Counted from the stretch's first letter, positions 8,179 through 17,533 are shown. The stretch is 64,000 nt of DNA from Mesorhizobium sp. B2-8-5 (GCF_006440675.2 NZ_CP083951.1:5427501-5491500); one strand, 5' to 3'. Numbers and translations are program-made. Notes: generated from the letters alone by a model not told the origin.

Positions 8179-9255
8179 CTACTCGCCTTTCGAGCGCTTG
8201 CGGGGCGCCTTGGCCGGTTCCGGCCGTTTCGCTTTCCGAGACGGCGAGGCAGAGGTCGGCGTCGTGAGGGGCGAAGCGAAGACGGAGGCTTCGGCCGAGC
8301 GGGACGACGATTCGTCGCCGCGCGGTTTCTCGAGAACGACGACACAGCCATCGAGATCGTTGGTGGCCAGATGCGCGTACCGCATGGTCATCGACAAGGT
8401 CTGATGGCCCAGCCACATCTGGACGCGCCTTATGTCGATACCGCCCTGGACCAGACGTGAAGCGCAAGTGTGACGCAGGATATGCGGCACCACCTGTTCG
8501 TCGGCGCCGAGACCGACTTCCGTCTTCGCCTCGTTCCAGATGGCCCGGTACTGCGCCTGTGTGAGCTTGGTGAACGGGCCTTTCGGCCGGCGTCCTTCCG
8601 TGTTCGGCGGCAGCTTGATGACTTCCTTGACGCGCTCGGTCATCGGAATGGTGCGACTGCGGCCGGACTTGGTGATCCAGAAGGAGACCCGGTGTTCCTG
8701 GATGTCGTTCCAGATCAGGCCGAGCGCCTCGCCGAGGCGGCAGCCGGTATCGACCAGGAAGATGGAAAGCCTGTAGGCATCCTCGCTGCGGCTCCTGATC
8801 GCCGCGAACAGCCTCGCTTCTTCGTCCCTTTCGAGGAAGCGAATCCGTCCCGCCCGCTCCTTCTGGCGGCGGAATTCGGGCAGGCTGTGGATATCTCCCA
8901 TCTTATGCGCCTTACGCAGCAATTTGCTGAGGGCAGCCATCTTGCGATTGATGGTTGCGTTGCTGTTGCCGCGCTGGCGCAATGTACCGATAAGATTGTC
9001 CAGGGTGTTCTGGTCGAAGGTGCTGAAACGCTCTCCCAGAAGGATCTCGTCTATTTCACCGATGAACGAGCTAACATTGTATTTATGCCGCCCATCATCC
9101 CAGAGTATATCTCGATAAGCTGCGAAAAGCTCTCCGATCCTATACGACTTTACTTCTCGGATCTTGTTGTAGGTGTATCGAAAGTTCGAATTCTGAGAAG
9201 AAAATACCGCAAAATGACCAGAGGGCTCACCCTCTTGAACCGCTTCGTTCGACAT
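8179..9255 (-). CDS. Tyrosine recombinase / phage-type integrase
   Basis: Site-specific recombinase with an N-terminal SAM-like DNA-binding region (SFIGEIDEILLGERF through RKMAALSKLLRKAHK) and a complete catalytic domain: Arg in TGCRLGEALGL, Lys in TKSGRSRTIPM, HxxR in HILRHTCAS, a second His in WLGHQT, and the nucleophile Tyr in MRYAHL. The C terminus is a basic, low-complexity tail (SRKAKRPEPAKAPRKRSK). The frame stays open to a start at 9375, but the ATG at 9255, preceded by AGGGGG, fits the family better. No phage or island genes accompany it. The N-terminal part is AT-richer than its surroundings, suggesting acquisition. Confidence 0.88.
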   Translation of the reverse strand: MSNEAVQEGEPSGHFAVFSSQNSNFRYTYNKIREVKSYRIGELFAAYRDILWDDGRHKYNVSSFIGEIDEILLGERFSTFDQNTLDNLIGTLRQRGNSNATINRKMAALSKLLRKAHKMGDIHSLPEFRRQKERAGRIRFLERDEEARLFAAIRSRSEDAYRLSIFLVDTGCRLGEALGLIWNDIQEHRVSFWITKSGRSRTIPMTERVKEVIKLPPNTEGRRPKGPFTKLTQAQYRAIWNEAKTEVGLGADEQVVPHILRHTCASRLVQGGIDIRRVQMWLGHQTLSMTMRYAHLATNDLDGCVVVLEKPRGDESSSRSAEASVFASPLTTPTSASPSRKAKRPEPAKAPRKRSKGE

Positions 9256-9437
9256 TTTAGCCACACCCCCTGTGGTTAAGGGACCAGCCCTAACCGCTTG
9301 AGAGTGTCCTTTCAAGAGTTTTCGAATCTCATCGACGATCTCATCCGCCAGCGCGGAACCCACAAGATCGATCAACAGACCCGATCAGCTTACCGTTTCA
9401 CCCCCATCCTTTCGTTTGAATTGCCGCAACCGCGGAA

Positions 9438-9473
9438 AACAAAAACGGCCCGGGCGAGGAAGCGCCCGGGCCG
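9438..9473 (-). terminator. Rho-independent terminator of the left porin gene
   Basis: An 11-bp perfect GC-rich stem (CGGCCCGGGCG / CGCCCGGGCCG) with a 6-base loop is followed on the minus strand by TTTTTGTTTT. It lies 25 bp after the porin stop codon. Confidence 0.92.
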
Positions 9474-9498
9474 GATTTCACCTGTAGGGTTCCAGCCC

Positions 9499-10635
9499 TT
9501 AGAAGTCGCGCTGGAAGCGGACGAAGCCGCCGAGAGCGTTCTTCTTGCCGGGAGCGATGTTCGTCCAGTTGTAACCGTTGTTGTCGTGGTCGTTGTGAGC
9601 CCAGTCGAGTTCGGTGATGACCGAGAAGCCGGGAACGATCGTGTAGGCAACGTTCGCCGCGAGACCGAATTCCTTGGCTTCGTCATACGAAACCTGGAGG
9701 TTGAACGAGGTCTTCTCGTTGAACTTGTAGGTGCCACCGCCCCACACAGCCCAGTTACCGCCCCACGGCTTGTAGAAGTTGCGCGGAGCGTTGTCGTCGG
9801 TGCCGTAGCCGCCGATGACGAACAGCGAGAAGGCGTCGTTGACGTTCACGTCCAAGCGAACCTTGCCGGCCCACTCTTCCCAGTTGCTGTTGTAAGCGAC
9901 GACACCGCTGATGCCGCCCCAGCCCTGCGTCCACTTCACGCCGCCGACGATATGCGGCACGTAGCTGTCGATGAGCTCGCTGCCCTCGAACGTCTGGGCG
10001 CCGTCAGTGGTACGAGGGCTTGCGTCGTGATAGCCACCGTAGGAATTGCCCTCTTCAAACGAGACAATGGCCGAGAAGCCGTTGCCAGCATCAAAGGTGT
10101 AGCTGATCAGGTTGGTGTCGAAGCCGCCGTAAGGAACGATCGTATCGTTGATAACCGAGCCGGCATAACCCTGGAAGGTGTCGAAGGCCGATTCGTCAGC
10201 GCCGATGCGCAGACCACCGAGCTGAACCCAAGCAAAGTGGGTATTGACCGACGAAGCGCCGTCGCTGAAGTCGAAACGCGTCTCGGTGTAGGTCTTCAAG
10301 GTGCCGAGTTCGGTTTCCTGACCAGTCCAGGTCTTCAGAGCGAAGCGGGCGTTCTTATGCCACGAACGCTGCGAGTCGCCATCCATGACGTCGGTGGTGC
10401 CGCGACCCGTGAACGAGCCCCGCTCGCCAGCCGAGGCGTCGTAGCGGACATAGCCGCCGATGCGCAGGCAGGTCTCGGTGCCCGGGATGTAGAAGTAGCC
10501 GGCGCCGTACACGTCGCAGATCTTGACGTATTCAGCCGGTTCCGGCTCGGCGACGGTCACCGCGTCGGCGGCGCGAGCACCGGAAACTGCGACCAGAGCC
10601 GCAGCTGAGCCGAGAAGAAGGCTCTTGATGTTCAT
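9499..10635 (-). CDS. Outer-membrane porin, Porin_2 family (left copy)
   Basis: Trimeric beta-barrel porin of the Rhizobiales type, 378 residues from the ATG at 10635, which follows a strong TGGAGGTCAG ribosome site. Signal peptide MNIKSLLLGSAAALVAVSGA ends at ARA; the mature start AEPEPAEYVKICDVYGAGYF and the disulfide pair in ICDVYGAGYFYIPGTETCLR are typical. The C terminus ends GGFVRFQRDF, the terminal phenylalanine being the signal for outer-membrane insertion. It has its own terminator. Its first 200 or so bases are almost identical to those of the right copy at 11453, in inverted orientation across tRNA-Ser. Confidence 0.95.
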   Translation of the reverse strand: MNIKSLLLGSAAALVAVSGARAADAVTVAEPEPAEYVKICDVYGAGYFYIPGTETCLRIGGYVRYDASAGERGSFTGRGTTDVMDGDSQRSWHKNARFALKTWTGQETELGTLKTYTETRFDFSDGASSVNTHFAWVQLGGLRIGADESAFDTFQGYAGSVINDTIVPYGGFDTNLISYTFDAGNGFSAIVSFEEGNSYGGYHDASPRTTDGAQTFEGSELIDSYVPHIVGGVKWTQGWGGISGVVAYNSNWEEWAGKVRLDVNVNDAFSLFVIGGYGTDDNAPRNFYKPWGGNWAVWGGGTYKFNEKTSFNLQVSYDEAKEFGLAANVAYTIVPGFSVITELDWAHNDHDNNGYNWTNIAPGKKNALGGFVRFQRDF

Positions 10636-11025
10636 TTTCTGACCTCCAGTCAAAAGTTAAAAAACGGGTCTGGGTATTTTTTGCTGAAGGACAGCGTTCC
10701 CTGCCCCATCCCCACTACCGAAAAAGATGCGCACCGCGCCGCTCCTTCGAAGCTGACATTACCCATGAGCCGGCGCCGTTCAACCAGGATCGTACCGCCG
10801 CAAGCGCTGTCCGGACGCTATCCCCCAGGGTTGTTGCACAAATGACACGATTTGGCCTCACTCCGAAAGCTCTCGTTAACCATTGCGGTCCGCGCGGCCT
10901 TCGAATCCCGCCGATTTCGGCGATCAGCTGGCTGCATTACGGCGGCCTGGCGAGTCGCCATGCCGGGTTGTTGCCGCAGAATCGCCTTGCGAGGGAAGGT
11001 TTGTCGCGCGCTGCGCGAGGGAAGA

Positions 11026-11116
11026 TGGCGGAGAGGATGGGATTCGAACCCACGAGAAGCTTTTGACCTCTACTCCCTTAGCAGGGGAGCGCCTTCGACC
11101 ACTCGGCCACCTCTCC
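11026..11116 (-). tRNA. tRNA-Ser (anticodon GCU)
   Basis: 91-nt gene with encoded CCA. The acceptor stem pairs GGAGAGG (5' end, 11110-11116) with CCTCTCC (11030-11036), the discriminator is G at 11029 and CCA is encoded at 11026-11028. D-arm TGGCCGAGTGG, anticodon GCT at 11080-11082 within CCCCTGCTAAGGG, a long variable arm as required for a class II serine tRNA, and T-loop GGTTCGAATCC. It reads AGC/AGU codons. It lies in the gap between the two head-to-head porin genes. Confidence 0.96.
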
Positions 11117-11452
11117 GTCGCGCCGCTGGATAAAGAAAAGCGCGGGCACAATCAACAAGCCGGCGCCATATTCGCCGAAAAATCCTTTGGCCGGCAGCTG
11201 CGGACGGAGGGCGCCGTCCCGGCATGACATCGAATCATGAGCGGCGGATCGGGGCTTGCGTAGCCTTTCGAGCGGGCCCGACGACTTCATTCCAATTCCG
11301 TCGCATGTCCGGCAACCGGACCCGCAATCGCTCGGGCAAATACCTCTGGCTTCTCTGTTTAAGGTGAAAAATATAGCAATAACAAAATCTTGACGGTGAT
11401 TTCAGCCGAGGGCGCCTATCGCTTCCGTCCGATTCTGACTGGAGGTCAGAAA

Positions 11453-12634
11453 ATGAACATCAAGAGCCTTCTTCTCGGCTCAGCTGCGGCTCTGGTCGCA
11501 GTTTCCGGTGCTCGCGCCGCCGACGCGGTGACCGTCGCCGAGCCGGAACCGGCCGAATACGTCAAGATCTGCGACGTGTACGGCTCCGGCTACTTCTACA
11601 TCCCGGGCACCGAGACCTGCCTGCGCATCGGCGGCTATGTCCGTTATGACGCCGGCTTCGGCGACGTTGGCACGTTCACCGGCGCACGCGCCGACGATGT
11701 CGTCACCGGCAAGAACCAGGGCACCTGGTACAAAGACGCCCGCTTCACGCTGAAGACCTGGACCGGCCAGGAAACGGAACTCGGCACGTTGAAGACCTAC
11801 ACCGAAACGCGGATGAATTTCCAAAATCACCCGTTCAACAACTACGGGGATAATGCTGCTGAAAACAGCTTCGACATGCACTTCGCCTGGATTCAGCTTG
11901 GCGGCTTGCGTGTAGGCTTGGACGAATCGGCATTCGATACGTTCGTCGGCTACGCCGGTAACGTCGTCAACGACACCATCGTTCCCTATGGCGGGTTCAA
12001 GACCGGTGTCGTTCAGTACTACTTCGACGCCGGCAACGGTTTCTCGGCGATGGCCTCTCTCGAAGAAGGTTCGGGCGGCGGTGCACAGACCCCCAATGTT
12101 ACGGGAGGTTATGGCTATGGCGTCGGCACGATCGACAGCTACGTTCCGCACATCGTCGGTGGCTTGAAGTACACGCAGGGCTGGGGTGATATCGTCGGCG
12201 TCGTCGCCTATGACAGCAACTACGAATACGTCTCGGGCAAGGTCCGCCTGGACGTGAACGTGACCAACGAACTGTCGCTGTTCGGCATGTTCGGCTATGC
12301 CAGCGAGGGCAAGCTCAACGACACATCGGCAGTCGCATTCGCGAACGGTCGTGGCTTCTACAAGCCGTGGGGCGGCAACTGGGCCTTCTGGGCTGGCGGC
12401 ACCTACAAGTTCAGCGACAAGGCCTCGTTCAACCTTCAGGTGTCTGGTGATCAGTGGAAGGATTACGCGATCGCGGCCAATATTGCCTACACCGTCGTCC
12501 CTGGCCTGACGGTCACGCCCGAAGTTGACTACCAGCACGTTGGTTCGGATGCTTTCGACCACGGCAACGTTTGGGCTGGCGCCACGAAGAAGAACGCCGT
12601 CGGCGCGATCATCCGCTTCCAGCGCGATTTCTAA
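11453..12634 (+). CDS. Outer-membrane porin, Porin_2 family (right copy)
   Basis: 393-residue beta-barrel porin, paralogue of the gene at 9499-10635. The start at ATG 11453 is set by the same GGAGGTCAG ribosome site; the open frame upstream to 11390 is ignored. Signal peptide and first 60 codons match the left copy almost base for base, after which the proteins diverge in the surface loops (for example the insertions NFQNHPFNNYGDNAAENS and GSGGGAQTPNVTGGYG) while barrel strands such as VPHIVGGLKYTQGWG and FYKPWGGNWAFWAGGTYKF stay alike. It ends AIIRFQRDF. Followed by a strong terminator. Confidence 0.95.
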   Translation: MNIKSLLLGSAAALVAVSGARAADAVTVAEPEPAEYVKICDVYGSGYFYIPGTETCLRIGGYVRYDAGFGDVGTFTGARADDVVTGKNQGTWYKDARFTLKTWTGQETELGTLKTYTETRMNFQNHPFNNYGDNAAENSFDMHFAWIQLGGLRVGLDESAFDTFVGYAGNVVNDTIVPYGGFKTGVVQYYFDAGNGFSAMASLEEGSGGGAQTPNVTGGYGYGVGTIDSYVPHIVGGLKYTQGWGDIVGVVAYDSNYEYVSGKVRLDVNVTNELSLFGMFGYASEGKLNDTSAVAFANGRGFYKPWGGNWAFWAGGTYKFSDKASFNLQVSGDQWKDYAIAANIAYTVVPGLTVTPEVDYQHVGSDAFDHGNVWAGATKKNAVGAIIRFQRDF

Positions 12635-12657
12635 GACCAGATATTTCGGGGAGACAA

Positions 12658-12694
12658 GAGAACCCGGCGGGCAACCGCCGGGTTCTCTTTTTTT
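12658..12694 (+). terminator. Rho-independent terminator of the right porin gene
   Basis: Perfect 13-bp stem GAGAACCCGGCGG / CCGCCGGGTTCTC around a GCAA loop, followed by seven T residues. Confidence 0.95.
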
Positions 12695-12857
12695 GTTTGA
12701 TGGGTATCGAGATCCAAGAACCGCTGCGCAGTTCGGATGTTGCACCAGCCGTGTATCCGAGGCGCCGTTTGGCGTTCGACCTGATTGCGCCGCAGCGCGG
12801 TGGAAAGCTTTAAAAATTCCGGGGAGACGGCGGGGCAGCCGCACCCCGTGATCGAAG
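12695..12857. other. Gap with no recognised gene
   Basis: About 160 bp between the porin terminator and the 3' end of the first sulfotransferase gene. Short open frames cross it on both strands but none has a convincing start or family match. No repeat was recognised. Confidence 0.5.
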
Positions 12858-14537
12858 TCAAACGTCGGCGAGGTCGCTCAACGCTTCGATCAAAGGCTGG
12901 ATCTGACTTTCGTAATTCTTCCAGCGCTTCACCGACGATTTGTAGATCGGCTGACGAACCTGCCAGCGGCTGGGCGTGGTGACCGCCCCTTCCCTGTCGA
13001 AGAAGCGCAGGCACGCGTCATCCCAAGGCAGGCCGAGATGATCGATGAGCCGGCGCGACTGTGCCTCTTGATCCTCGACGAGCGTCTCATAGCGATTTTC
13101 AAAGATACGGCCTGGGAAAACCTCGTTCCAGTGACGCATCAAGCGGTCATATTCCCGATAGTACAGGCCGAGTGCCCGCAGGTCTGCATTGTAGCTGTGT
13201 GCCGAGTTGAAGGGGAGGACATAGCATGACACGCAATTGTCGATGGCGTCGCGGCGGCAGTGAATGATGCGCGCATTGGGAAACAGAAGGGCGATAAGAC
13301 CGATCAGCTCAAAATTGTGCGGCTCCTTGTCGACGACGCGGAGCGCAGCAGGCGCCCGTTCTCTGAGGTAGGACAGATGCTCTTCGGCCAGCGTCCTGGT
13401 CAGTTCCGGCGTAAGGGAATTGACGGGCTTGCTCAAATCTTCTGCCGACGATTTGAGGTCGATTGCGTTTGCTACCCGTCTTAGTTTTTCAAGTTCTCCC
13501 GCGCCATGAACTCCGGGATGACTGGCCAGGATCTGTTCCGTCAGAGTCGTTCCGGAACGGGGCATGCCAACCACGAACACAGGGAGATCGGAAGGATCGC
13601 CAAGGCCGGACGCCGCGGCAAACAGGCCAGGCGTGAAGATTTCAATCATCGAGTCCACGAAACGACGATACTGATCGATGTCGAACCTGTAGCCGGCGAC
13701 CTGCTTGGCCTTGTTGAAATGGTCGAATGCTTCCGCATAGCGCTTGAGGTCGTTCTGCACTTTGCCGGCGGCGTAATGAAGGCTCTGCGCCGCCTCCGCG
13801 TTAAGCCCCGGACTGTCGAGTTCGCGAACGATCGATCGAAGTTCCGGAGGCTCTTCGGTAAACCTCCGGCTCTGCACGAGCTCGTAGTAAGCAGCCGCTG
13901 CGTCGACGCGGCGTTCGATCGCCTCTTTGAGATAGGCGCCGGCCTCGTCCATACGCCCAAGACCAGTGAGCGCAGCAGCCATTCCGGTCCGCGCCTTGGG
14001 GTGATCACGGTTGATCTTCAGCGCCTTCTCATAAAGCGCCAATGCCAGGTCGGGCTTGTCGAACTGGGTATAAACACGCCCCAAGGCGCACAGGGCCTCC
14101 ACAAGATCGGGCTGTATTACCAAGGCATGCTGGATGTATTTGATCGCGGCCGAGAATTCACTCAGCTTCGCATAGGTCTCGCCGAAGCTAAGGTGGTAGT
14201 ATGGGTTTCCAGGCTCCTCTGCGACCGCGCGCGCGAAATAGCGCAGAGCCGCCTCATCGTCATAGCCCAGACAAAGCGTGCCCATGATGTACAGGGCCAA
14301 CGGATGGTTTGGCGTCCGCGCCAGCACTTCAAGGCATAAGTCCTGTGCTTCACCAAGCCGTTTGGCTTGTTGATGCTCATAGGCTTTCTTCAGCAGCGCG
14401 TCATCGGCCTGTGCACGTGCGAACGAATTTGTCTTCGGTGGAGCCGGCCGCGGCGGACTTGCCTGGAGCCATCTGGACTTCGGCGTGGCGCCGGATTTGA
14501 GGTGTTTGGACCAAGCGGGCGGCAGACGATTGTTCAT
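12858..14537 (-). CDS. TPR-sulfotransferase, copy 1
   Basis: 559-residue cytosolic protein with N-terminal tetratricopeptide repeats (about residues 50-220, e.g. ALYIMGTLCLGYDDEAALRY and ALCALGRVYTQFDKPDLALA) and a C-terminal sulfotransferase domain that uses PAPS. The 5'-phosphosulfate loop is VVGMPRSGTTLTEQILASHP; a second conserved block is ARIIHCRRDAIDNCVSCYVL. The start is set at ATG 14537 (MNNRLPPAWSKH) because the neighbouring paralogue begins MNNRLPPAWAKH; the frame extends to 14606 but that part is unlikely to be translated. The acceptor is unknown. Tandem duplicate of the next gene, 65 bp away. Confidence 0.88.
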   Translation of the reverse strand: MNNRLPPAWSKHLKSGATPKSRWLQASPPRPAPPKTNSFARAQADDALLKKAYEHQQAKRLGEAQDLCLEVLARTPNHPLALYIMGTLCLGYDDEAALRYFARAVAEEPGNPYYHLSFGETYAKLSEFSAAIKYIQHALVIQPDLVEALCALGRVYTQFDKPDLALALYEKALKINRDHPKARTGMAAALTGLGRMDEAGAYLKEAIERRVDAAAAYYELVQSRRFTEEPPELRSIVRELDSPGLNAEAAQSLHYAAGKVQNDLKRYAEAFDHFNKAKQVAGYRFDIDQYRRFVDSMIEIFTPGLFAAASGLGDPSDLPVFVVGMPRSGTTLTEQILASHPGVHGAGELEKLRRVANAIDLKSSAEDLSKPVNSLTPELTRTLAEEHLSYLRERAPAALRVVDKEPHNFELIGLIALLFPNARIIHCRRDAIDNCVSCYVLPFNSAHSYNADLRALGLYYREYDRLMRHWNEVFPGRIFENRYETLVEDQEAQSRRLIDHLGLPWDDACLRFFDREGAVTTPSRWQVRQPIYKSSVKRWKNYESQIQPLIEALSDLADV

Positions 14538-14602
14538 CGCATCTGCTAGCAATAAGTACCGATGGAATCCAGTCAAAGCTCGGTGAGCAGCGGGCCCGTC
14601 GT

Positions 14603-16285
14603 TCAAATATCCGCGAGATCGCCAAGCGCCTCGATCAGCGGCTGAATTTCGTTTTCGTAGTTCTTCCAGCGCTTGACCGACGTTTTGTAGATCGGTTGCC
14701 TGACCTGCCAGCGGCTCGCCGTGGTCACAGAGCCCTCCCTGTCAAAAAAGCGCAGGCAGGCATCGTCCCACGGCAATCCAATGTAATCAATGAGGCGTCG
14801 CGATTGTGCCTCCTGGTCGTCGACGAGCATCTCATAGCGACTCTCGAAGATGCGGCCCGGAAGCACCTCGTTCCAATGTCGCATCAAGCGGTCATATTCG
14901 CGATAGTAGAGGCCGAGGGTTCTCAGATCATCGCTATAACTGTGATAACCGTTGAAGGGCAGAACGAAACAGGAAACGCAATTGTCGATGGCATCGCGAC
15001 GGCAGTGAATGATGCGCGCCTTGGGAAAGAGCAAGCCGATAAGGCCGATCAGCTCAAAATTGTGCGGCATCTTGTCGACGATACGCAGCGCGGTGGCGGA
15101 ACGTTCCGCGAGATAGGACAAATGCTCCCTGGCCAGCGTTTTCGACAGCTCCGGCGTGATCGAATCGACAAGGCCGTTCAACTTTCCAGCAAATGAGGGC
15201 TTGAGCCCGATGGCATTCGCAACCCGCCCCAATTTGGCAAGCTCCCCCGCGCCATAGACATCGGGATGACTGCCCAGGATCTGTTCTGTCAGCGTCGTTC
15301 CAGAGCGGGGCATGCCAACCACGAAAACCGGCACTTCGGAAGGATTACCAAAGCTGCGCTCGGCGGCGGCAAACAAACCCGGTGTGAAGAGCTCGATCAG
15401 CGCGTCGACCCACCGACGATATCGGTCGATGTCGAATGGTTGAGAGGCCTGTTTCCCCTTCCGGAAATGATCGAAGGCTTCACCATAGCGTTTGAGATCA
15501 TTCAGCACCTTGCCGGCGGCATGGTGGAGCAGCCGAGCGCCGTCCGGTCCGAGTTTCGCATTGCCAAGTTCATGAAGAATGGAGCGGAGTTCTGGAGGCT
15601 CGTTGGTGAACTTTCGCGTCTGCGCAAGACGGTAATAGGCGCCCGGCAGGTCGATGCGCCGCTCTATTGCCTGGTTCAGACAGGCGGCGGCTTCATCCAT
15701 GCGGCCCACGCTGCTCAGGGCATTGGCTAGCCCCACTCTGATCTCGGGATGATCGGGGTCGATTTTCAGCGCTTTCTCGTAAAGCGGCAAAGCCAGATCT
15801 GGCTTATCGGATTCCACATAAGTGCGTCCCAAGGCACAGAGCGCCGCGACAAGATCAGGCTGCAGCTCCATGGCGTATCGCATATGCTCGATCGCCGGCG
15901 AGTGTTCGCCGACCTTAAGATAGGCCTCTCCCAAGCTGAGGTGATAGTAGGCGTTGCGCGGCTCCTCCGCGATGGCGCGGGCGAAATATTGCAACGCCGT
16001 CTCGTCGTCATAACCCAGGCATATGGTTCCCATCATAAAAAGGGCGCGCGGGTAATTCGGCGTGCGCGCCAGAACCTGCAGGCACAGATCCTGAGCCTGC
16101 TTCGGACGCTTGGCCTGCTTATGCTCATAAGCCTGCTTCAGCAGCAGGTCGTCGGACTGCGCGCGCGCGTCCGGTTTCGATGGATTCGCCTGCGGCGATC
16201 CGGGCCTGAGCGCCGGAGCGGATGGCTTGGGTACCGGACCGGACTTGATATGCTTGGCCCAGGCGGGCGGCAGACGGTTGTTCAT
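14603..16285 (-). CDS. TPR-sulfotransferase, copy 2
   Basis: 560 residues, same layout as copy 1: low-complexity N-terminal linker, TPR array (about residues 50-220), then a sulfotransferase domain with PAPS loop VVGMPRSGTTLTEQILGSHP and the conserved ARIIHCRRDAIDNCVSCFVL. It is upstream of copy 1 and 65 bp from its start, so both are likely transcribed together. Proteins of this class in bacteria sulfate carbohydrates, lipids or peptides; none of the flanking genes names a substrate. High similarity along the full length points to a local tandem duplication. Confidence 0.88.
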   Translation of the reverse strand: MNNRLPPAWAKHIKSGPVPKPSAPALRPGSPQANPSKPDARAQSDDLLLKQAYEHKQAKRPKQAQDLCLQVLARTPNYPRALFMMGTICLGYDDETALQYFARAIAEEPRNAYYHLSLGEAYLKVGEHSPAIEHMRYAMELQPDLVAALCALGRTYVESDKPDLALPLYEKALKIDPDHPEIRVGLANALSSVGRMDEAAACLNQAIERRIDLPGAYYRLAQTRKFTNEPPELRSILHELGNAKLGPDGARLLHHAAGKVLNDLKRYGEAFDHFRKGKQASQPFDIDRYRRWVDALIELFTPGLFAAAERSFGNPSEVPVFVVGMPRSGTTLTEQILGSHPDVYGAGELAKLGRVANAIGLKPSFAGKLNGLVDSITPELSKTLAREHLSYLAERSATALRIVDKMPHNFELIGLIGLLFPKARIIHCRRDAIDNCVSCFVLPFNGYHSYSDDLRTLGLYYREYDRLMRHWNEVLPGRIFESRYEMLVDDQEAQSRRLIDYIGLPWDDACLRFFDREGSVTTASRWQVRQPIYKTSVKRWKNYENEIQPLIEALGDLADI

Positions 16286-16420
16286 AGCGCTTCGCTAGCA
16301 AAAGAAGCCGCCGGAATCCAGCCCGCGCGAGACCATGCCCCGCCGACGGGTCCCCTGCCCTGCTTGCACCGGCCGGGGGATCACGCTAGCAAGAACGCCC
16401 CTTCCACGCGAGCTTTTGCC

Positions 16421-17533
16421 ATGCGCCAGCGCCCGTCCCTCACGCCGATCATCGGCGCGCTTCCCACCACGGTTCCGTTCGTCGGCCCGGAGGCACAGGA
16501 GCGCGAGCGCGGCCGGCCTTTCCGCGCCCGCATCGGCGCTAATGAAAGCAGTTTCGGGCCTTCGCCGCGCGTCATCGCCCGCATGGAAAGCGTCGCCCGC
16601 GACCAGTGGATGTATTGCGATCCAGACAATTACGAGCTGAAGGTGGCGGCCGCCGCGCATCACAAGGTGGCCGTCGAAAACGTGGTCGTGGGCGAAGGCA
16701 TCGACGGCCTGCTTGGCCTGGTGGCGCGCATGTATGTCGGGCCCGGCGAAGCCGTGGTCACCTCGCTTGGCGCCTACCCCACCTTCAATTTCCATATCGC
16801 CGGCGTCGGCGGCCGCCTGGTGACAGTGCCCTATGCTAACGACAAGGAAGACCTGGACGGGCTCCTCGCCAAGGTCGCCAGCGAAAAGGCGCCGCTGGTC
16901 TATCTCTCCAATCCCGATAATCCGATGGGAAGCTGGTGGGAGGCGCCGGATGTCGTCCGCTTCATCGCAGCGCTGCCGGAAACCACCATGCTGGTGCTCG
17001 ACGAGGCCTATGGCGAGCTGGGACCGGCCTCGGCGCTGCCGGCGATCGATGTTGCGCGGCCGAACGTCATCCGCATGCGCACCTTCTCCAAGGCTTACGG
17101 CCTGGCCGGCATACGCTGCGGCTACGCCGTCGCGGAGGCGGAGGTGATCCGCGACTTCGAAAAGATCCGCAACCATTATGGCGTCAGCCGCATGGCGCAG
17201 GTCGCAGGCCTCGAGGCGCTTGCCGACCAGGATTACCTGCGCTCGGTCGTGGCGCGGGTGGCGGCAGGCCGTGAGCGTATTTCAGCCATTGCCAGGCAGA
17301 ACGGCCTGAAGCCGTTGCTGTCTGCGACCAATTTCGTCACCATCGACTGCGGCCGCGACGGCGCCTTCGCGCTGAAGGTGATGCAGAACCTTTTGTCGCG
17401 CGACGTGTTCATCCGCAAGCCGATGGTGCCGGTGCTCGACCGCTGCATAAGAGTCAGCGTCGGGCTTGACCACGAACTCGACATCTTCGCCGAGGAACTG
17501 CCCGGCGCCCTGGCAGCGGCGCGGGGTAATTAA
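16421..17533 (+). CDS. PLP-dependent aminotransferase, HisC-like (fold type I)
   Basis: 370-residue aminotransferase of the class I/II, histidinol-phosphate aminotransferase-like group. Key features are the substrate-binding RIGANESSFGPSPR near the N terminus, VYLSNPDNPMGSWW, VLDEAYGEL with the aspartate that holds the pyridine nitrogen, and RTFSKAYGLAGIRCGYA, whose lysine binds PLP. The frame is open for 670 bp upstream, but that part runs antisense to the sulfotransferase gene; the start is placed at ATG 16421. The true amino donor and acceptor are uncertain, since HisC-like paralogues are common and no other histidine gene is near. Confidence 0.85.
   Translation: MRQRPSLTPIIGALPTTVPFVGPEAQERERGRPFRARIGANESSFGPSPRVIARMESVARDQWMYCDPDNYELKVAAAAHHKVAVENVVVGEGIDGLLGLVARMYVGPGEAVVTSLGAYPTFNFHIAGVGGRLVTVPYANDKEDLDGLLAKVASEKAPLVYLSNPDNPMGSWWEAPDVVRFIAALPETTMLVLDEAYGELGPASALPAIDVARPNVIRMRTFSKAYGLAGIRCGYAVAEAEVIRDFEKIRNHYGVSRMAQVAGLEALADQDYLRSVVARVAAGRERISAIARQNGLKPLLSATNFVTIDCGRDGAFALKVMQNLLSRDVFIRKPMVPVLDRCIRVSVGLDHELDIFAEELPGALAAARGN

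Noticed and set aside
8179..11116. Genomic island with tRNA-Ser as attachment site
   Set aside because: No direct repeat of the tRNA 3' end was found next to the recombinase, and the gene between them is a resident porin.
15749..16420. Upstream extension of the aminotransferase reading frame
   Set aside because: It lies antisense to the sulfotransferase gene and has no aminotransferase sequence; the family N terminus begins at 16421.
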